Shown: positions 1 to 8,489 of the stretch, piece after piece
Layout: every line of letters begins with the position of its first letter
Numbering within the stretch: position 1 is the stretch's first letter
DNA from: an uncultured Pirellulaceae bacterium
GTDB taxonomy: Bacteria; Planctomycetota; Planctomycetia; Pirellulales; Pirellulaceae
Assembly (NCBI GenBank): GCA_938091115.1
Contig: CALKNI010000037.1
Location: 1 to 46,160 of the forward strand
Reading direction: 5' to 3'
Length of the DNA: 46,160 nucleotides
Program-made: the position numbers and the translations under genes
Notes under the pieces: model-generated
The model's database searches: none
What the model saw: only the letters and a program-made list of their open reading frames with translations
Told to the model about the DNA's origin: nothing

Positions 1-2
1 AC

Positions 3-533
3 CTCGAGGAGCTCGCGTTGGTTGATCGTGATCGGAAAAGATTACAACAACTAGGACTTGATTTCGAAAACCTAGCGACCAGTCTTCCAAACGCGGAAGC
101 CTGCCTGACACAACTACAAAAAGCCAGTATGTATCTCGATACACGTGGTTTTGTATCTGGCCGGCTAAATTGGAAATCCAATAGCTCGGCCCTGCAATCT
201 CAAATTCCCCAACAGCCTTCCATTATAGAAAATCAGATTTTCAATAACGGCACTAATTCGATTACCACTTACGAAAATGCGCTTGCCGATCTCGATTGCG
301 CGATTCTGGCGTCTGAATTCATGGAACTTTCACTCAACAGTTCGCTTTACAACACACCTGATTTTTCCGCGCAGCAAATCGCTCGACGGAAGAAAATGGC
401 GACACGCATGACTGCAGTTTTAATTTACCACCGAATGGAAATCCACCAGCTCGCTGGTAAAGAGAAGGCAGCAGATCGAGACCGAGTGTTAATCCAGAAT
501 CTTGGATTTGAGGCAAATGGCAGTCTTTTTTAG
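3..533 (+). CDS. C-terminal part of an unknown protein (start lies before the window)
   Basis: The reading frame is open from the first bases of the window to a TAA at 531-533, so the true start is probably upstream; a TTG at 18 could be read as a start but has no special support. The visible 177 residues are mostly polar and look helical, with many Gln, Asn and Leu and no signal peptide, membrane segment or cysteine cluster. I recognise no family. The tail, rich in Arg, Lys and Met (residues after RRKKM), looks like a helix-forming end. It is followed by about 90 bases without a clear terminator and then a small gene on the opposite strand. Confidence is for being coding, not for any role. 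Confidence 0.6.
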   Translation, partial: LEELALVDRDRKRLQQLGLDFENLATSLPNAEACLTQLQKASMYLDTRGFVSGRLNWKSNSSALQSQIPQQPSIIENQIFNNGTNSITTYENALADLDCAILASEFMELSLNSSLYNTPDFSAQQIARRKKMATRMTAVLIYHRMEIHQLAGKEKAADRDRVLIQNLGFEANGSLF

Positions 534-619
534 GCGAGACGTTCTTTAAACTTTCTACTCCTCGGGTCGGCTGCTGCTCAGTAAATTCGGCTTACCTTAG
601 GTTCTTTGCAACTCTTCGA

Positions 620-784
620 TTAGGAAGTCTTAATCGAATTGCCACTCAAAAAGTACCAGGCAGTAATCAGCAGGGCAATCGAAAGGGTTGCCCTGCCAGT
701 GCCGGTGAGATTTTGCGTTATTCCCCCCATTTCCCTTGAAACTTGTTGGGCAATATCACCAATTGAGTCTGGTAAAGAATGCAT
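620..784 (-). CDS. Very small single-span membrane protein (54 aa)
   Basis: On the minus strand an ATG at 784 is preceded by GGAG with a 5-base spacer (790-793), which is a good ribosome binding site and the reason for choosing this start. The 54-residue product has a polar, amphipathic first half (SIGDIAQQVSREMGG) and one hydrophobic segment near the C-terminus (LSIALLITAWYFLSG, about residues 34-48), then a short polar tail with Lys. The same frame is open further up to 1009 (129 aa), but the upstream part looks less protein-like. I do not recognise the family; a small inner-membrane protein is what the sequence supports. A competing plus-strand frame (639-929) has no ribosome binding site. 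Confidence 0.45.
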   Translation of the reverse strand: MHSLPDSIGDIAQQVSREMGGITQNLTGTGRATLSIALLITAWYFLSGNSIKTS

Positions 785-1200
785 GATTTCTCCATTCCAT
801 TCTGGAACGTTTTCGAAAACTACCTCAGTATTTCGTTTAAATTTAGGTTTTCCGACTGCCGGGGAGTGTTGCCCCCTGTCAACTAAAGAGCAAGTTTCAA
901 TCGCTTCCCCAAATTCCAGCCGATTGTAGGGATATTTCAGCTGAAAAATGGGAGTTTCGCTTGACCGCCAGCGTAAAAAACAGATCCACCCTTTCGCCTG
1001 TAACAACAACAGGAATCTTCCGTCATTCTACAAAGGCGGATTCCAAACTCGAAAAAGTCAAAGATTACTAAAAACTATTGCAGGAAACCCAGCATTTCCT
1101 ATAGTTCCAAATGGATTTCACCGAAATTTACATTACGACTTGCAAACGACGTGGATTCCGGATAATTTTCTATTCCACAGGTGCTCGTCAGAGTATTTCA

Positions 1201-1274
1201 GGCGCTGTAGCTCAATTGGTTAGAGTCCCGGACTGTCGATCCGGAGGTTGCGGGTTCGAGTCCCGTCAGCGTCG
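1201..1274 (+). tRNA. tRNA-Asp (anticodon GTC)
   Basis: The sequence folds into a full cloverleaf. The acceptor stem pairs 1201-1207 with 1267-1273 (one G-T pair), the anticodon stem CCGGA/TCCGG (1228-1232 and 1240-1244) encloses a 7-base loop with GTC at 1235-1237, and the T arm holds the usual GGTTCGAGTCC core. The discriminator is G1274, as expected for Asp. CCA is not encoded (the next bases are CTT), so it must be added after transcription. The gene stands alone and is followed nine bases later by a strong intrinsic terminator. Confidence 0.96.
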
Positions 1275-1282
1275 CTTAAATG

Positions 1283-1310
1283 CCTTGGTAATTTTTACCA
1301 AGGTTTTTTT
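1283..1310 (+). terminator. Rho-independent terminator after tRNA-Asp
   Basis: A perfect 9-bp stem CCTTGGTAA/TTACCAAGG (1283-1291 and 1295-1303) with a 3-base loop is followed directly by seven T (1304-1310). It lies 8 bases after the tRNA and has no other gene to serve, so it ends the tRNA transcript. Confidence 0.9.
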
Positions 1311-1673
1311 ATGCGCGGCCTAGAGAAGGCAACCTAGACGAAAATCTTGGTGGGACTCATCGTGCCGCAAAACTGCACGATCTTAATTCAGTATTTAATC
1401 TAATAACCAAGCGATCTCATATTAGATGATGGACGCAGCCACTGGCGTGCCTTACAATCCGGCGTCGTCTTCGTTACCGCTTGCAATTGACTCAAAGGAT
1501 GATCGATTCAATTGCGTCCGCAAGAGATGTCCAAGATGTCTCCCGATCGCATTATCAGCGACCGACGATTACGGCCGAAGTTTCGCTTGCTTACCTACTT
1601 AAACTGAATCTTTTTTCAGTTGCGCTGAGCGCCTTGCGAAACCGATAAACTTTCAGTTTGCCAGGGAAACGGC
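1311..1673. other. Intergenic stretch with no gene seen
   Basis: About 360 bases between the tRNA terminator and the zinc-ribbon gene. No frame has a convincing start, ribosome binding site or protein-like composition, and no clear hairpin or repeat was found. It presumably carries the promoter for the zinc-ribbon/floA pair, but I could not pick a good -35/-10 pair by eye. Confidence 0.4.
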
Positions 1674-2009
1674 ATGGCAAACGCCCGAACTCGTTTACGA
1701 AAAGGCGGCAAGATGACGAATGGAACTCGGACCTTTGAATACTCGATTCGAAAATCGAAATCGTGTCCCGTCTGCGGAGAATCATCTTACTCCAAGGACG
1801 GAATTCACCCTCAGTGTGCTGTGCAGTTAGCCGACGAATCTAGAAAAGAGCAATTACACGCGGCGCGTAAAGCGAGCCAGGCCGGCGAGCCAAAACAAAA
1901 ATCTTGGAACAAGCAATGCCCTCAATGCAAATCACAACTGCACGTAAGAAGAAAAGAGTGTGATTGTGGACACGTTTTTCGCCAAACCAAAAGTCCATCG
2001 AAAGGGTAA
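1674..2009 (+). CDS. Small protein with two zinc-ribbon-like motifs
   Basis: A 111-residue basic protein with two metal-site candidates: an N-terminal C31-x2-C34 (CPVCG) followed by H45 and C48, and a C-terminal C82-x2-C85 (CPQC) followed by C96-x-C98 (CDCG). A Lys/Arg/Gln-rich helix lies between them (about residues 52-78). Two starts are possible. ATG 1674 has AGGGA six bases upstream (1663-1667) and is used here; ATG 1713 also has a weak AAGG upstream. The gene ends three bases before the GTG of the flotillin gene, so the two are probably co-transcribed and translationally coupled. The specific role is unknown; zinc binding and interaction with protein or nucleic acid are inferred from the cysteine pattern only. 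Confidence 0.75.
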   Translation: MANARTRLRKGGKMTNGTRTFEYSIRKSKSCPVCGESSYSKDGIHPQCAVQLADESRKEQLHAARKASQAGEPKQKSWNKQCPQCKSQLHVRRKECDCGHVFRQTKSPSKG

Positions 2010-2012
2010 GCC

Positions 2013-2990
2013 GTGGCGCCGATTTTGAGCATTTTACTTTGGGTTGGAATCGCTGTCGGCGGCCTATTCCTACTCATCGTTTTCTTTTCGTTCTTAAATT
2101 TCGGCGCTCTTTGGTTTCGCGCGCTCACCTCCGGCGCGCCAGTCAAAATGGTTCATCTAATTGCAATGCAATTCCGACGAGTCGATGCCTCGCGGGTTAT
2201 CAATGCAAAAATCATGGCACACCAGGCAGGTATTCAATCGAATGAGACATCCGAAATCGCGACCCAAAATCTCGAAGCACATTATCTCGCCGGAGGTAAC
2301 ATCGATCGCGTAACGCAAGCCATTATTGCGGCTGAACGGGCAAATATCGATCTCGATTTCGATCGCGCTGCGGCAATCGACCTGGCTGGTCGCGATGTAT
2401 TGGAAGCGGTTAAAACAAGTGTTTACCCCCGGGTTATCGAATGCCCTGACCGCAGCTTCACCGATAAGTCGACTCTAAGTGCAATCTCAAAAGACGGAAT
2501 TGAACTTCGAGTTCGAGCCAGAGTCACGGTTCGAACCAACCTCGATCAGTTGATTGGAGGAGCGACGGAAGAAACCATCATTGCCAGAGTAGGAGAAGGA
2601 ATCATTACCTCGATCGGATCCTCAAAGGATTATTTAGAGGTCATGGAAACGCCCGACCGTATTTCTAAAGCCGTTCTCGATCGGGCACTCGATAGCAATA
2701 CGGCATTTGAAATCGTCTCCATCGACATCGCTGACATTGACATTGGAGATAACATCGGCGCGCGTCTTCAAGCTGACCAAGCCGAAGCCGATACACGTGT
2801 TGCTCAAGCGCTCGCCGAAAAGAGACGCGCTGAAGCAGTCGCGGTCGAGCAGGAGAACAAAGCAAAAGTTGTTGCCAATCAGGCGACCCTTGTCGCGGCC
2901 GAAGCAACCGTTCCTCTAGCAATTGCAGAGGCATTCAGAGAGGGGAATATTGCCAGCCTTGACCCAGAGTCAGAAGACTTCGGCAGGTAA
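2013..2990 (+). CDS. floA: Flotillin-like protein FloA
   Basis: A 325-residue membrane scaffold protein of the bacterial flotillin (YqfA/UPF0365) family, which organises functional membrane microdomains. An N-terminal hydrophobic hairpin (about residues 4-34, with [19 protein letters not shown]) is followed by the SPFH/band-7-like domain with the family signature around [14 protein letters not shown] and [12 protein letters not shown]. The C-terminus is an Ala/Glu-rich coiled coil ([18 protein letters not shown] onwards). Length and order match family members. Start is GTG at 2013, with AAAGGG six bases upstream. It directly follows the zinc-ribbon gene, suggesting a two-gene operon. The last residues ([10 protein letters not shown]) are acidic. 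Confidence 0.95.
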   Translation: MAPILSILLWVGIAVGGLFLLIVFFSFLNFGALWFRALTSGAPVKMVHLIAMQFRRVDASRVINAKIMAHQAGIQSNETSEIATQNLEAHYLAGGNIDRVTQAIIAAERANIDLDFDRAAAIDLAGRDVLEAVKTSVYPRVIECPDRSFTDKSTLSAISKDGIELRVRARVTVRTNLDQLIGGATEETIIARVGEGIITSIGSSKDYLEVMETPDRISKAVLDRALDSNTAFEIVSIDIADIDIGDNIGARLQADQAEADTRVAQALAEKRRAEAVAVEQENKAKVVANQATLVAAEATVPLAIAEAFREGNIASLDPESEDFGR

Positions 2991-3033
2991 TCTCCTTTTC
3001 TAGTCGCCTTCAGCTCGGCAGCATTGTTTTCGT

Positions 3034-3474
3034 TCAACTTGGCGGAGTGCTAGAGTAGGCCGCAGCCAACCCCTTGAGACGTTTGATCATCGAAAATAAA
3101 CCGTTCCGACGCTGCGGACTCAGGTGCTGATCCAGCCCCAATTGCTTTAAAAACTCTCCGACATTGGAATCAACAATCTGAGCCGTCGTCTGGTGAGAAT
3201 AGAAGGCCAGCAGAATGACAATCAAGCCCTTTACAATGATTGAATCGCTGTCTGCCTGAATTGTCATTGGCTGGTCGACTCCATCAGGCAGGGCCGTTAC
3301 CAGCCAAACCGTACTCATGCAGCCTTCTACAATATTCTCTTCGGTTTGCAACTCGACCGGCAGCTTAGGGAGCTCCCTCCCCAAATCGATCATGAAATCA
3401 TAACGCTCATCCCAATCCTGAAGGTCTTCGAAAGTCTCAATAAGTTCTTCAGTGCTGGGCGGGAAATCCGACAT
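3034..3474 (-). CDS. sufE: SufE-family cysteine desulfuration protein
   Basis: A 146-residue protein matching SufE, the sulfur acceptor that takes persulfide from the cysteine desulfurase SufS for iron-sulfur cluster assembly in the cytoplasm. The fold signatures are present: the N-terminal helix with FEDLQDWDERYDFMIDLG, the LPxLP segment, and the active-site loop VEGCMSTVWL with Cys52 as the persulfide carrier. Length is normal for the family (about 140). It converges with floA and stands alone; no sufS, sufB, sufC or sufD is in the window, so its partner must be encoded elsewhere. CsdE is the close alternative name, and the sequence alone does not separate the two. Confidence 0.93.
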   Translation of the reverse strand: MSDFPPSTEELIETFEDLQDWDERYDFMIDLGRELPKLPVELQTEENIVEGCMSTVWLVTALPDGVDQPMTIQADSDSIIVKGLIVILLAFYSHQTTAQIVDSNVGEFLKQLGLDQHLSPQRRNGLFSMIKRLKGLAAAYSSTPPS

Positions 3475-3691
3475 ACCAATGATCCAAAAACAAGTCTATA
3501 AAACGCGATCTCATGCTAACAAGCATTTTAAAAAGAGCGACCCCGGCAAGCTCAAACCGTGTTTTTTAACCAGGCGTTAACTGAGCTCAAGCGGAATCAT
3601 GGCTTAAATCCACGCCGCCCTCATCTACAACCATTTTCCTAACGCACCCACTTCAACACAACACCTGTCTCCGAACAAAAGAAAGTCGGGG

Positions 3692-4573
3692 TTAATAGTG
3701 GAAGTGATTTTCAGGGGCGTAGAAGGGATCGGGAGCGAGCTCCGGCACGTCAAGCGGTGCAGCGGATGCTACCGTTTGCATCGCTGCAGTCTGCTGAATA
3801 ACCTCTTGCGCTAAACTTCGGTAATCTTGAGCGCCATTGGAATCATTCGAATACTGGAAAATTGACTGACCGTAACTCGGCGCCTCTGCCAATCGAATGT
3901 TACGCCTGATTCTCGTGTCAAAACTATAAGCATTGGACCAAATGGAATCGGTCAACCGCTGATCCTCAAAAAACAGTTCGACATCCTCTACAACTTCATT
4001 AGCTAACCTCGTTCCAGTTTCAAACATGCAATACACCACACTCGTTAACTGAAGCACGGGGTTTAAGCGACGACCCACCAATTCGATTGTTCGGAGCAAT
4101 TTACTCAAACCATGAAGCGCAAGAAAATGAGGCTGTAGTGGAAGAAACACTTCATCAACCGTCGTCAGCGCATTGAGTGTCAAAATCCCCAGAGAGGGAG
4201 GACAATCAAAAATAATGTAATCAAACTTTTCGCTCACTTCTGCCATGCGATCACGCAAGATGATCTCTCGCCCAACGGCACCCGCTAATTCCATCTCAGC
4301 AGCGGCAAGATCAATATGAGCCGGACTCAGCCAAAGATTTTCGTCCACCAAATGCCGAACGTCATCCAATCCAACATCCGCAGTCAAAACGTCGTAGACA
4401 GAAAGATAGTCCTCTTCCATTCCGAAACCGAGATGAAGAGACGCATGAGCTTGCGGATCCAAATCAATCAGCCAGACTCGATTGCCTGCTTCAGCCAGCG
4501 CAGCACTTAGATTTACGGCAGTCGTTGTTTTTCCAACACCACCCTTTTGATTGATAACCGCAATACTTCGCAT
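3692..4573 (-). CDS. ParA/MinD-type AAA ATPase (orphan)
   Basis: A 293-residue P-loop ATPase of the ParA/Soj group. It has the deviant Walker A motif KGGVGKTTT (residues 10-18, with the signature lysine at 10), the A-prime motif DLDPQAHAS (37-45), Walker B IIFDCPP (120-126) and the ParA stretch with a conserved LAEAPSYGQSI near residue 230. Such proteins dimerise on ATP and bind DNA or a surface to position chromosomes, plasmids or protein clusters. There is no parB or parS-like neighbour here, so chromosome partitioning is not supported over other cargo. The tail after about residue 255 is a low-complexity Pro/Ala-rich extension ending in NHFHY, which is not part of the ATPase fold. Confidence 0.92.
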   Translation of the reverse strand: MRSIAVINQKGGVGKTTTAVNLSAALAEAGNRVWLIDLDPQAHASLHLGFGMEEDYLSVYDVLTADVGLDDVRHLVDENLWLSPAHIDLAAAEMELAGAVGREIILRDRMAEVSEKFDYIIFDCPPSLGILTLNALTTVDEVFLPLQPHFLALHGLSKLLRTIELVGRRLNPVLQLTSVVYCMFETGTRLANEVVEDVELFFEDQRLTDSIWSNAYSFDTRIRRNIRLAEAPSYGQSIFQYSNDSNGAQDYRSLAQEVIQQTAAMQTVASAAPLDVPELAPDPFYAPENHFHY

Positions 4574-4732
4574 CGTGGAAACTCCTTTTTCCTCGGGCTT
4601 TTACTCGGTAAGAGTTCGAAAGTATACGACGAAACAGTTGCCTGCTCCAAGTCGAATCCGGTTTCCGTTATGCTAGCGGTAAGTTATGCCTGTAATTCCT
4701 ACGAACAAATAAAGCTAACAAAACGAATTCTC

Positions 4733-5539
4733 ATGAAACTCTTTCGATTTCAAAAAGGCTATTCCCCCTTTGTGGTCAGTAATCCGCACAGTGGCGTATT
4801 TATTCCACCTGAAATTGCGGAGAAAATGACCGAAGAAGGCCTCAGGAAAACGGATACAGACTGGCACCTCACGCGACTTTACGATCTCCCCGCGATCGAA
4901 AGCGGAGCAATGATATCTGCCAATACTTCGCGTTACGTCATTGACCTCAACCGATCTGCGGATGATCAGGCCCTCTATCCAGAGCAAATTTCGACTGGCA
5001 TTTGCCCCAACTCTACTTTTCGAGGCGATGCGATCTACCAACCTGGAGAAGAGCCAAGCGAGACCGAAAAGAAAAACCGTATTGAGCACTACTGGAAACC
5101 CTATCACGCTCAACTGGAAGCCGAGCTAAAACGGCTGATCGAAAAGTTCGGTTTCGTGGTTCTTCTCGATGTCCATTCAATTAAACAACGGGTCCCAAGG
5201 TTGTTTGAAGGGGATCTACCTGATTTCAATTTCGGCACGAATCATGGAAAATCGTGTGGAGCGGCATTCCAAGAACTGATTGAGGAATTTGCTGAGACCA
5301 TTAGCGATTACTCACATGTCACTAACGAACGTTTTGTCGGCGGCTACATTACCCGGCATTACGGAGCGATGGAGAACGTTCATGCAGTCCAACTGGAACT
5401 AAATCGTTCAACGTATATGGACGAAGCAACGCTCGAATGGGATTTTGACAAATCGGTTGATGTCATCCCCGTCATCGAGAGATTCGTTATTTCGCTAATG
5501 AAATGGGCGGAGAACCACCCCGCCAAGAAAACTTTTTAA
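4733..5539 (+). CDS. N-formylglutamate amidohydrolase family protein
   Basis: A 268-residue zinc-dependent hydrolase of the N-formylglutamate deformylase (HutG-type) family, which releases formate from N-formyl-L-glutamate in histidine breakdown. Visible signatures are SNPHSGVFIP near the N-terminus, the Arg/Asp pair in YVIDLNRSADD, the LLDVHSI metal loop, and the late ELNRSTYMDE segment. The frame is open back to 4547, inside the start of the divergent ParA gene, but the family match begins at the ATG at 4733, which gives the normal length. No other hut gene is nearby, so the physiological substrate could be another N-formyl amino acid. Transcription is divergent from the ParA gene. Confidence 0.9.
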   Translation: MKLFRFQKGYSPFVVSNPHSGVFIPPEIAEKMTEEGLRKTDTDWHLTRLYDLPAIESGAMISANTSRYVIDLNRSADDQALYPEQISTGICPNSTFRGDAIYQPGEEPSETEKKNRIEHYWKPYHAQLEAELKRLIEKFGFVVLLDVHSIKQRVPRLFEGDLPDFNFGTNHGKSCGAAFQELIEEFAETISDYSHVTNERFVGGYITRHYGAMENVHAVQLELNRSTYMDEATLEWDFDKSVDVIPVIERFVISLMKWAENHPAKKTF

Positions 5540-5593
5540 ACGAAGCGTAATTTAAAAAGCGGTAACTGGCGAAGCTGACGAGTGCAGTAAGCG

Positions 5594-6298
5594 CTAGCCG
5601 GCAAGCCAATTCGTCCAATCCGATTCGCTTTGCTCTGTTTGTTGCGTCAATCGCGTCTTTTTCATTAGTTCTGAGAGATGTTCCCAGCGGTGAACGATGT
5701 AGTCAAAACGCCCGGCTAATTCGAATTTTAGAGTCTTGCAAGCTTCCGATGCGTCCTCTCCGTTTTCTGGATTTAGAATCAACGTCTCAACGGCAGCTCG
5801 CACGGCTTCGTAACTTTTTACAATATCTGATTGCAGCTTCATTAAGTGGAGTTGCTGACAGTTGACCTGAGATGCCTGCTGCGATAGATGCTTTATCCTC
5901 ATTTCAAAATCTTTTTCTTGCAACTCAGTAGCCGCCTCCCACTCGCTGATCCTTAGCTCGAGTAATTCTTCGTTCTGGTAAAGTTCGTCTTCTTTTACCG
6001 AGAGCCGCTCAGCGAGCTGCTGAATCTGGCTTGCAGACTCAACCACCGACTCAAGAATACTCGCATCACTAGAAGAACAATTCGGGGTTGTGCTGGGGTC
6101 GATTCGAAGAGTGATCAACTCCTCTCCTCGATGGGTAGTCCCATCACCTAAACCAGCACTCTCGCTGGCCTCAGGGCTTTCTTTATTGAAATTACTTTGG
6201 GCGAGATCGAATCCATGTCGCGCACAGATCGCTTGCAGGATCGTTCGTGGATTCGTCTCGGGCTGAGGCACATTTTGGGCTGAATTCATTAATTTCAC
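5594..6298 (-). CDS. Coiled-coil protein of unknown function
   Basis: A 234-residue protein I do not recognise. Residues 1-75 are polar and probably disordered (rich in Asn, Pro, Ser and Thr). From about 80 to 175 there is a long heptad-like segment rich in Glu, Gln and Leu (for example QLAERLSVKEDELYQNEELL) that should form a coiled coil. The C-terminal 55 residues look helical and end in DWTNWLAG. There is no membrane segment or signal peptide. Methionines at 1 and 4 are both possible starts. It is convergent with the N-formylglutamate hydrolase and divergent from groES. A structural or scaffolding role is only a guess. Confidence 0.75.
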   Translation of the reverse strand: MKLMNSAQNVPQPETNPRTILQAICARHGFDLAQSNFNKESPEASESAGLGDGTTHRGEELITLRIDPSTTPNCSSSDASILESVVESASQIQQLAERLSVKEDELYQNEELLELRISEWEAATELQEKDFEMRIKHLSQQASQVNCQQLHLMKLQSDIVKSYEAVRAAVETLILNPENGEDASEACKTLKFELAGRFDYIVHRWEHLSELMKKTRLTQQTEQSESDWTNWLAG

Positions 6299-6621
6299 AC
6301 CGCTGTTCTAAGAGCAAGAAAAAGCGTCTATCTCAGTTTTCGGCATTTTCGCCTTAAAACGGTGGAAACAACGTCCGAAGTGGCTTCCAACGATTGTGCA
6401 GACTTTACGGCCTCAAAAGTTAGCAAAACACAGTGAAACCTCGGTAAAACACACCCGCCTCGCTCAGTCTGGCTAAATCCGGGACGATCTCATGGTTATC
6501 GATTTCGATTTCGGGATATCGGCTTGAACCCCAGATCCGCTCATGGAACAATGTCGAACTTGGGTGGCACCTGATTTTTGAAAGGTGTCACATTATTGCT
6601 CGACACTCGTGGATTTTTTTT
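6299..6621. promoter_or_regulatory. Divergent intergenic region upstream of groES with an inverted repeat
   Basis: A 323-base spacer between two divergent genes. Its clearest element is a dyad at 6564-6591: GTGGCACCT and AGGTGTCAC arms of nine bases (one G-T mismatch) separated by 10 bases, ending 30 bases before the groES start. Placement fits an operator for heat-shock control. The layout resembles the HrcA-binding CIRCE element (9-base arms, 9-base spacer), but the arm sequence is not the CIRCE consensus, so the regulator is unknown. A weak GTGGA (6609-6613) is the only ribosome binding site candidate for groES. Confidence 0.45.
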
Positions 6622-6909
6622 ATGAGAATTGAACCTCTAGACGACAAAGTAGTTGTTAAACGTACTGAAGCTGATGAAACAACTGCCGGTGGAATTGTCT
6701 TACCCGATGCCGCCCGTGAAAAACCACAAGAAGGTCGCATTTTATCCGTCGGAAACGGAAGGTTGATGGTAGATGGCAGTCGCTCGGAGCTCCAGGTAAG
6801 TGAAGGAGATCGCGTTCTATTTTCAAGTTACGCGGGTACTGAGATCGAGGTAGATGGGGGACAGTTGCTAATCATGAACGAAACCGACATCCTTGCCGTT
6901 TTAGAGTAA
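6622..6909 (+). CDS. groES: Co-chaperonin GroES
   Basis: A 95-residue Cpn10 protein of typical length. It shows the N-terminal beta strand RIEPLDDKVVVKR, the mobile loop that docks on GroEL (ADETTAGGIVLPD, residues 17-29), the GRILSVGNG strand, and the C-terminal strand ETDILAVLE. GroES caps the GroEL ring for folding of cytoplasmic proteins. No groEL follows; the next gene is an unrelated lipoprotein, so this is a stand-alone copy and either pairs with a distant groEL or is a second groES paralogue. The roof-loop region (LMVDGSRSELQVSEGD) is unremarkable. An inverted repeat in the upstream region may control it. Confidence 0.97.
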   Translation: MRIEPLDDKVVVKRTEADETTAGGIVLPDAAREKPQEGRILSVGNGRLMVDGSRSELQVSEGDRVLFSSYAGTEIEVDGGQLLIMNETDILAVLE

Positions 6910-7100
6910 TCAGCAATAATATGTTTTGACGCTCCGCTTGTTTGCTAATCTGCGGTAATGTCGAAGACAATTAAAAGTACTCCTATTTCGATCAAGCAAG
7001 GGCTCTCTTTCAGAATCTTGCCTGACTGCCCGCTCGGTGCAACGATAGCCATACTCTGGCTTCCCCCGCTGCCGTGCAAACCAAGTGAGGAACGATAATA

Positions 7101-8489
7101 ATGTTGCCACGCGTCAATCGTGACCCCATGACAGTGTTAACTACCTGTGTTCTGGCATTGCTTTGCCTTAATTTAGGCTGCTCTCAGACCGATCAAGAAG
7201 AGCCACTTCTCGTCTCTAAAACATCAATTCCTCCGCTCTCGGCTCAGACTCCCACAAGTGAAAACACCGTCCCTAGTGTCTCATCCGAGGACTCCGATTC
7301 GCCCCCACTGATCAAACCGCCAGTCGAAAAACCCCGCGTGCCCCAACCTACCGCGCAATCCCCCAACCTTCAGCAACCCACAACGTCTCAGGCGACTCTC
7401 AGTGACAGTTCTCAAGTAACCGATGAAACTGTTGAACTGCTCTTTCAAAAAACATCAAAAGCCGGGATTACCTTTTTGCTGGAGAAGGGACAAGCTACCG
7501 ATGGTTCATTTAGCAAACAACTCAGCCCCGCAGTCACCGCGCTGTGCACCAGTGCCTTGCTCGAGCACGGCGTGCCTCAAACCGATCCAAAAATTCAAAA
7601 ATCACTAGCGTTCCTCGAAACACAAATCCGCTCCGACGGCGGAATTTACGGGGAGGGAAGCAACCTCCGGAATTACGAAACTAGTGTTTCTTTAATGTGC
7701 TTCAATCGCGTCAATGGGGATGGGAATTACGATAAAACAATCAAAAAGGCAATCGTTTTCCTCAAAGGCCTGCAATGGGACGAATCAGAGGGATACGACC
7801 TGAACAGCACATTTTACGGTGGGCAGGGGTACGGAACACATAAACGTCCCGATGCATCCAACACCTCCTATTTTCTCGATGCCCTGAAAGCCGTCGCGGA
7901 AGATCCACAAAGCGAAGCGTTTCAGAAAGCAGCAACCTTCATGTCTCGGTGTCAGAATTTATCGACACCACACAACACGGCTGAATGGGTTGGTAAAGCG
8001 TCCGTCGATGATGAAGGCGGTTTCATCTATACCGCCGTTGGAGAGGGTGAGTCTAAGGCGGGCGAAACGCCCGAAGGTGGACTGCGAAGCTACGCTTCGA
8101 TGACTTACGCCGGTTTAAAAAGCCTTCTCTATTCCGGCGTCGACCAAAATGACATCAGAGTCCAAGCAGCGAAGGACTGGATTGGAAGACACTACGATCT
8201 AACCTCCAATCCCGGCATGGGACAGCAGGGTCTGTTTTATTATTACCATATCTTTGCAAAAACACTTGCAGCAACCGGCGACCCCTTCGTACTGACCAAA
8301 GATCAACAGAAACAAAATTGGCAAGCGGATCTTACCCATCGCCTGTCTGAACTTCAGCGGGATGACGGCTCCTGGACCAATCCTGCTGATCGCTGGTTTG
8401 AAGGAGACCCTAACTTAGTGACGGCCTATGCCATGCTGGCCCTCAGTTATTGCGACCCCAATCCTCTCGCCAAAGCTGACCATGAGTGA
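7101..8489 (+). CDS. Lipoprotein with squalene-cyclase-like alpha-toroid repeats
   Basis: A 462-residue exported protein. The N-terminus has a hydrophobic segment ending in a lipobox-like LNLGC (Cys27), so it is probably lipid-anchored, then a Pro/Ser/Thr-rich linker to about residue 108. The rest has helical repeats of the terpene cyclase/prenyltransferase alpha-alpha toroid type: blocks with DGSFSKQLSPAVTALCTSAL, DGGIYGEGSNLRNYETSVSL and DGSWTNP with WFEGDPNLVTAYAMLAL. The catalytic DXDD of squalene-hopene cyclase is not seen, so a binding or structural role is more likely than cyclisation. Start ATG 7101 has GAGG ten bases upstream. Its end overlaps the start of cutC by 8 bases, suggesting translational coupling. 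Confidence 0.85.
   Translation: MLPRVNRDPMTVLTTCVLALLCLNLGCSQTDQEEPLLVSKTSIPPLSAQTPTSENTVPSVSSEDSDSPPLIKPPVEKPRVPQPTAQSPNLQQPTTSQATLSDSSQVTDETVELLFQKTSKAGITFLLEKGQATDGSFSKQLSPAVTALCTSALLEHGVPQTDPKIQKSLAFLETQIRSDGGIYGEGSNLRNYETSVSLMCFNRVNGDGNYDKTIKKAIVFLKGLQWDESEGYDLNSTFYGGQGYGTHKRPDASNTSYFLDALKAVAEDPQSEAFQKAATFMSRCQNLSTPHNTAEWVGKASVDDEGGFIYTAVGEGESKAGETPEGGLRSYASMTYAGLKSLLYSGVDQNDIRVQAAKDWIGRHYDLTSNPGMGQQGLFYYYHIFAKTLAATGDPFVLTKDQQKQNWQADLTHRLSELQRDDGSWTNPADRWFEGDPNLVTAYAMLALSYCDPNPLAKADHE

Noticed and set aside
639-929. 96-codon plus-strand frame opposite the small membrane protein
   Set aside because: No ribosome binding site, and the product lacks protein-like features compared with the minus-strand 620-784 reading.
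948-1323. Two plus-strand frames (948-1223, 1111-1323)
   Set aside because: They run into or through the tRNA-Asp gene and its terminator and have no translation signals.
4547-4732. N-terminal extension of the N-formylglutamate hydrolase frame
   Set aside because: It overlaps the start of the divergent ParA gene, and family similarity begins at ATG 4733.
6910-7110. 66-codon minus-strand frame between groES and the lipoprotein gene
   Set aside because: No ribosome binding site, low-quality composition, and it spans the promoter region of the lipoprotein gene.
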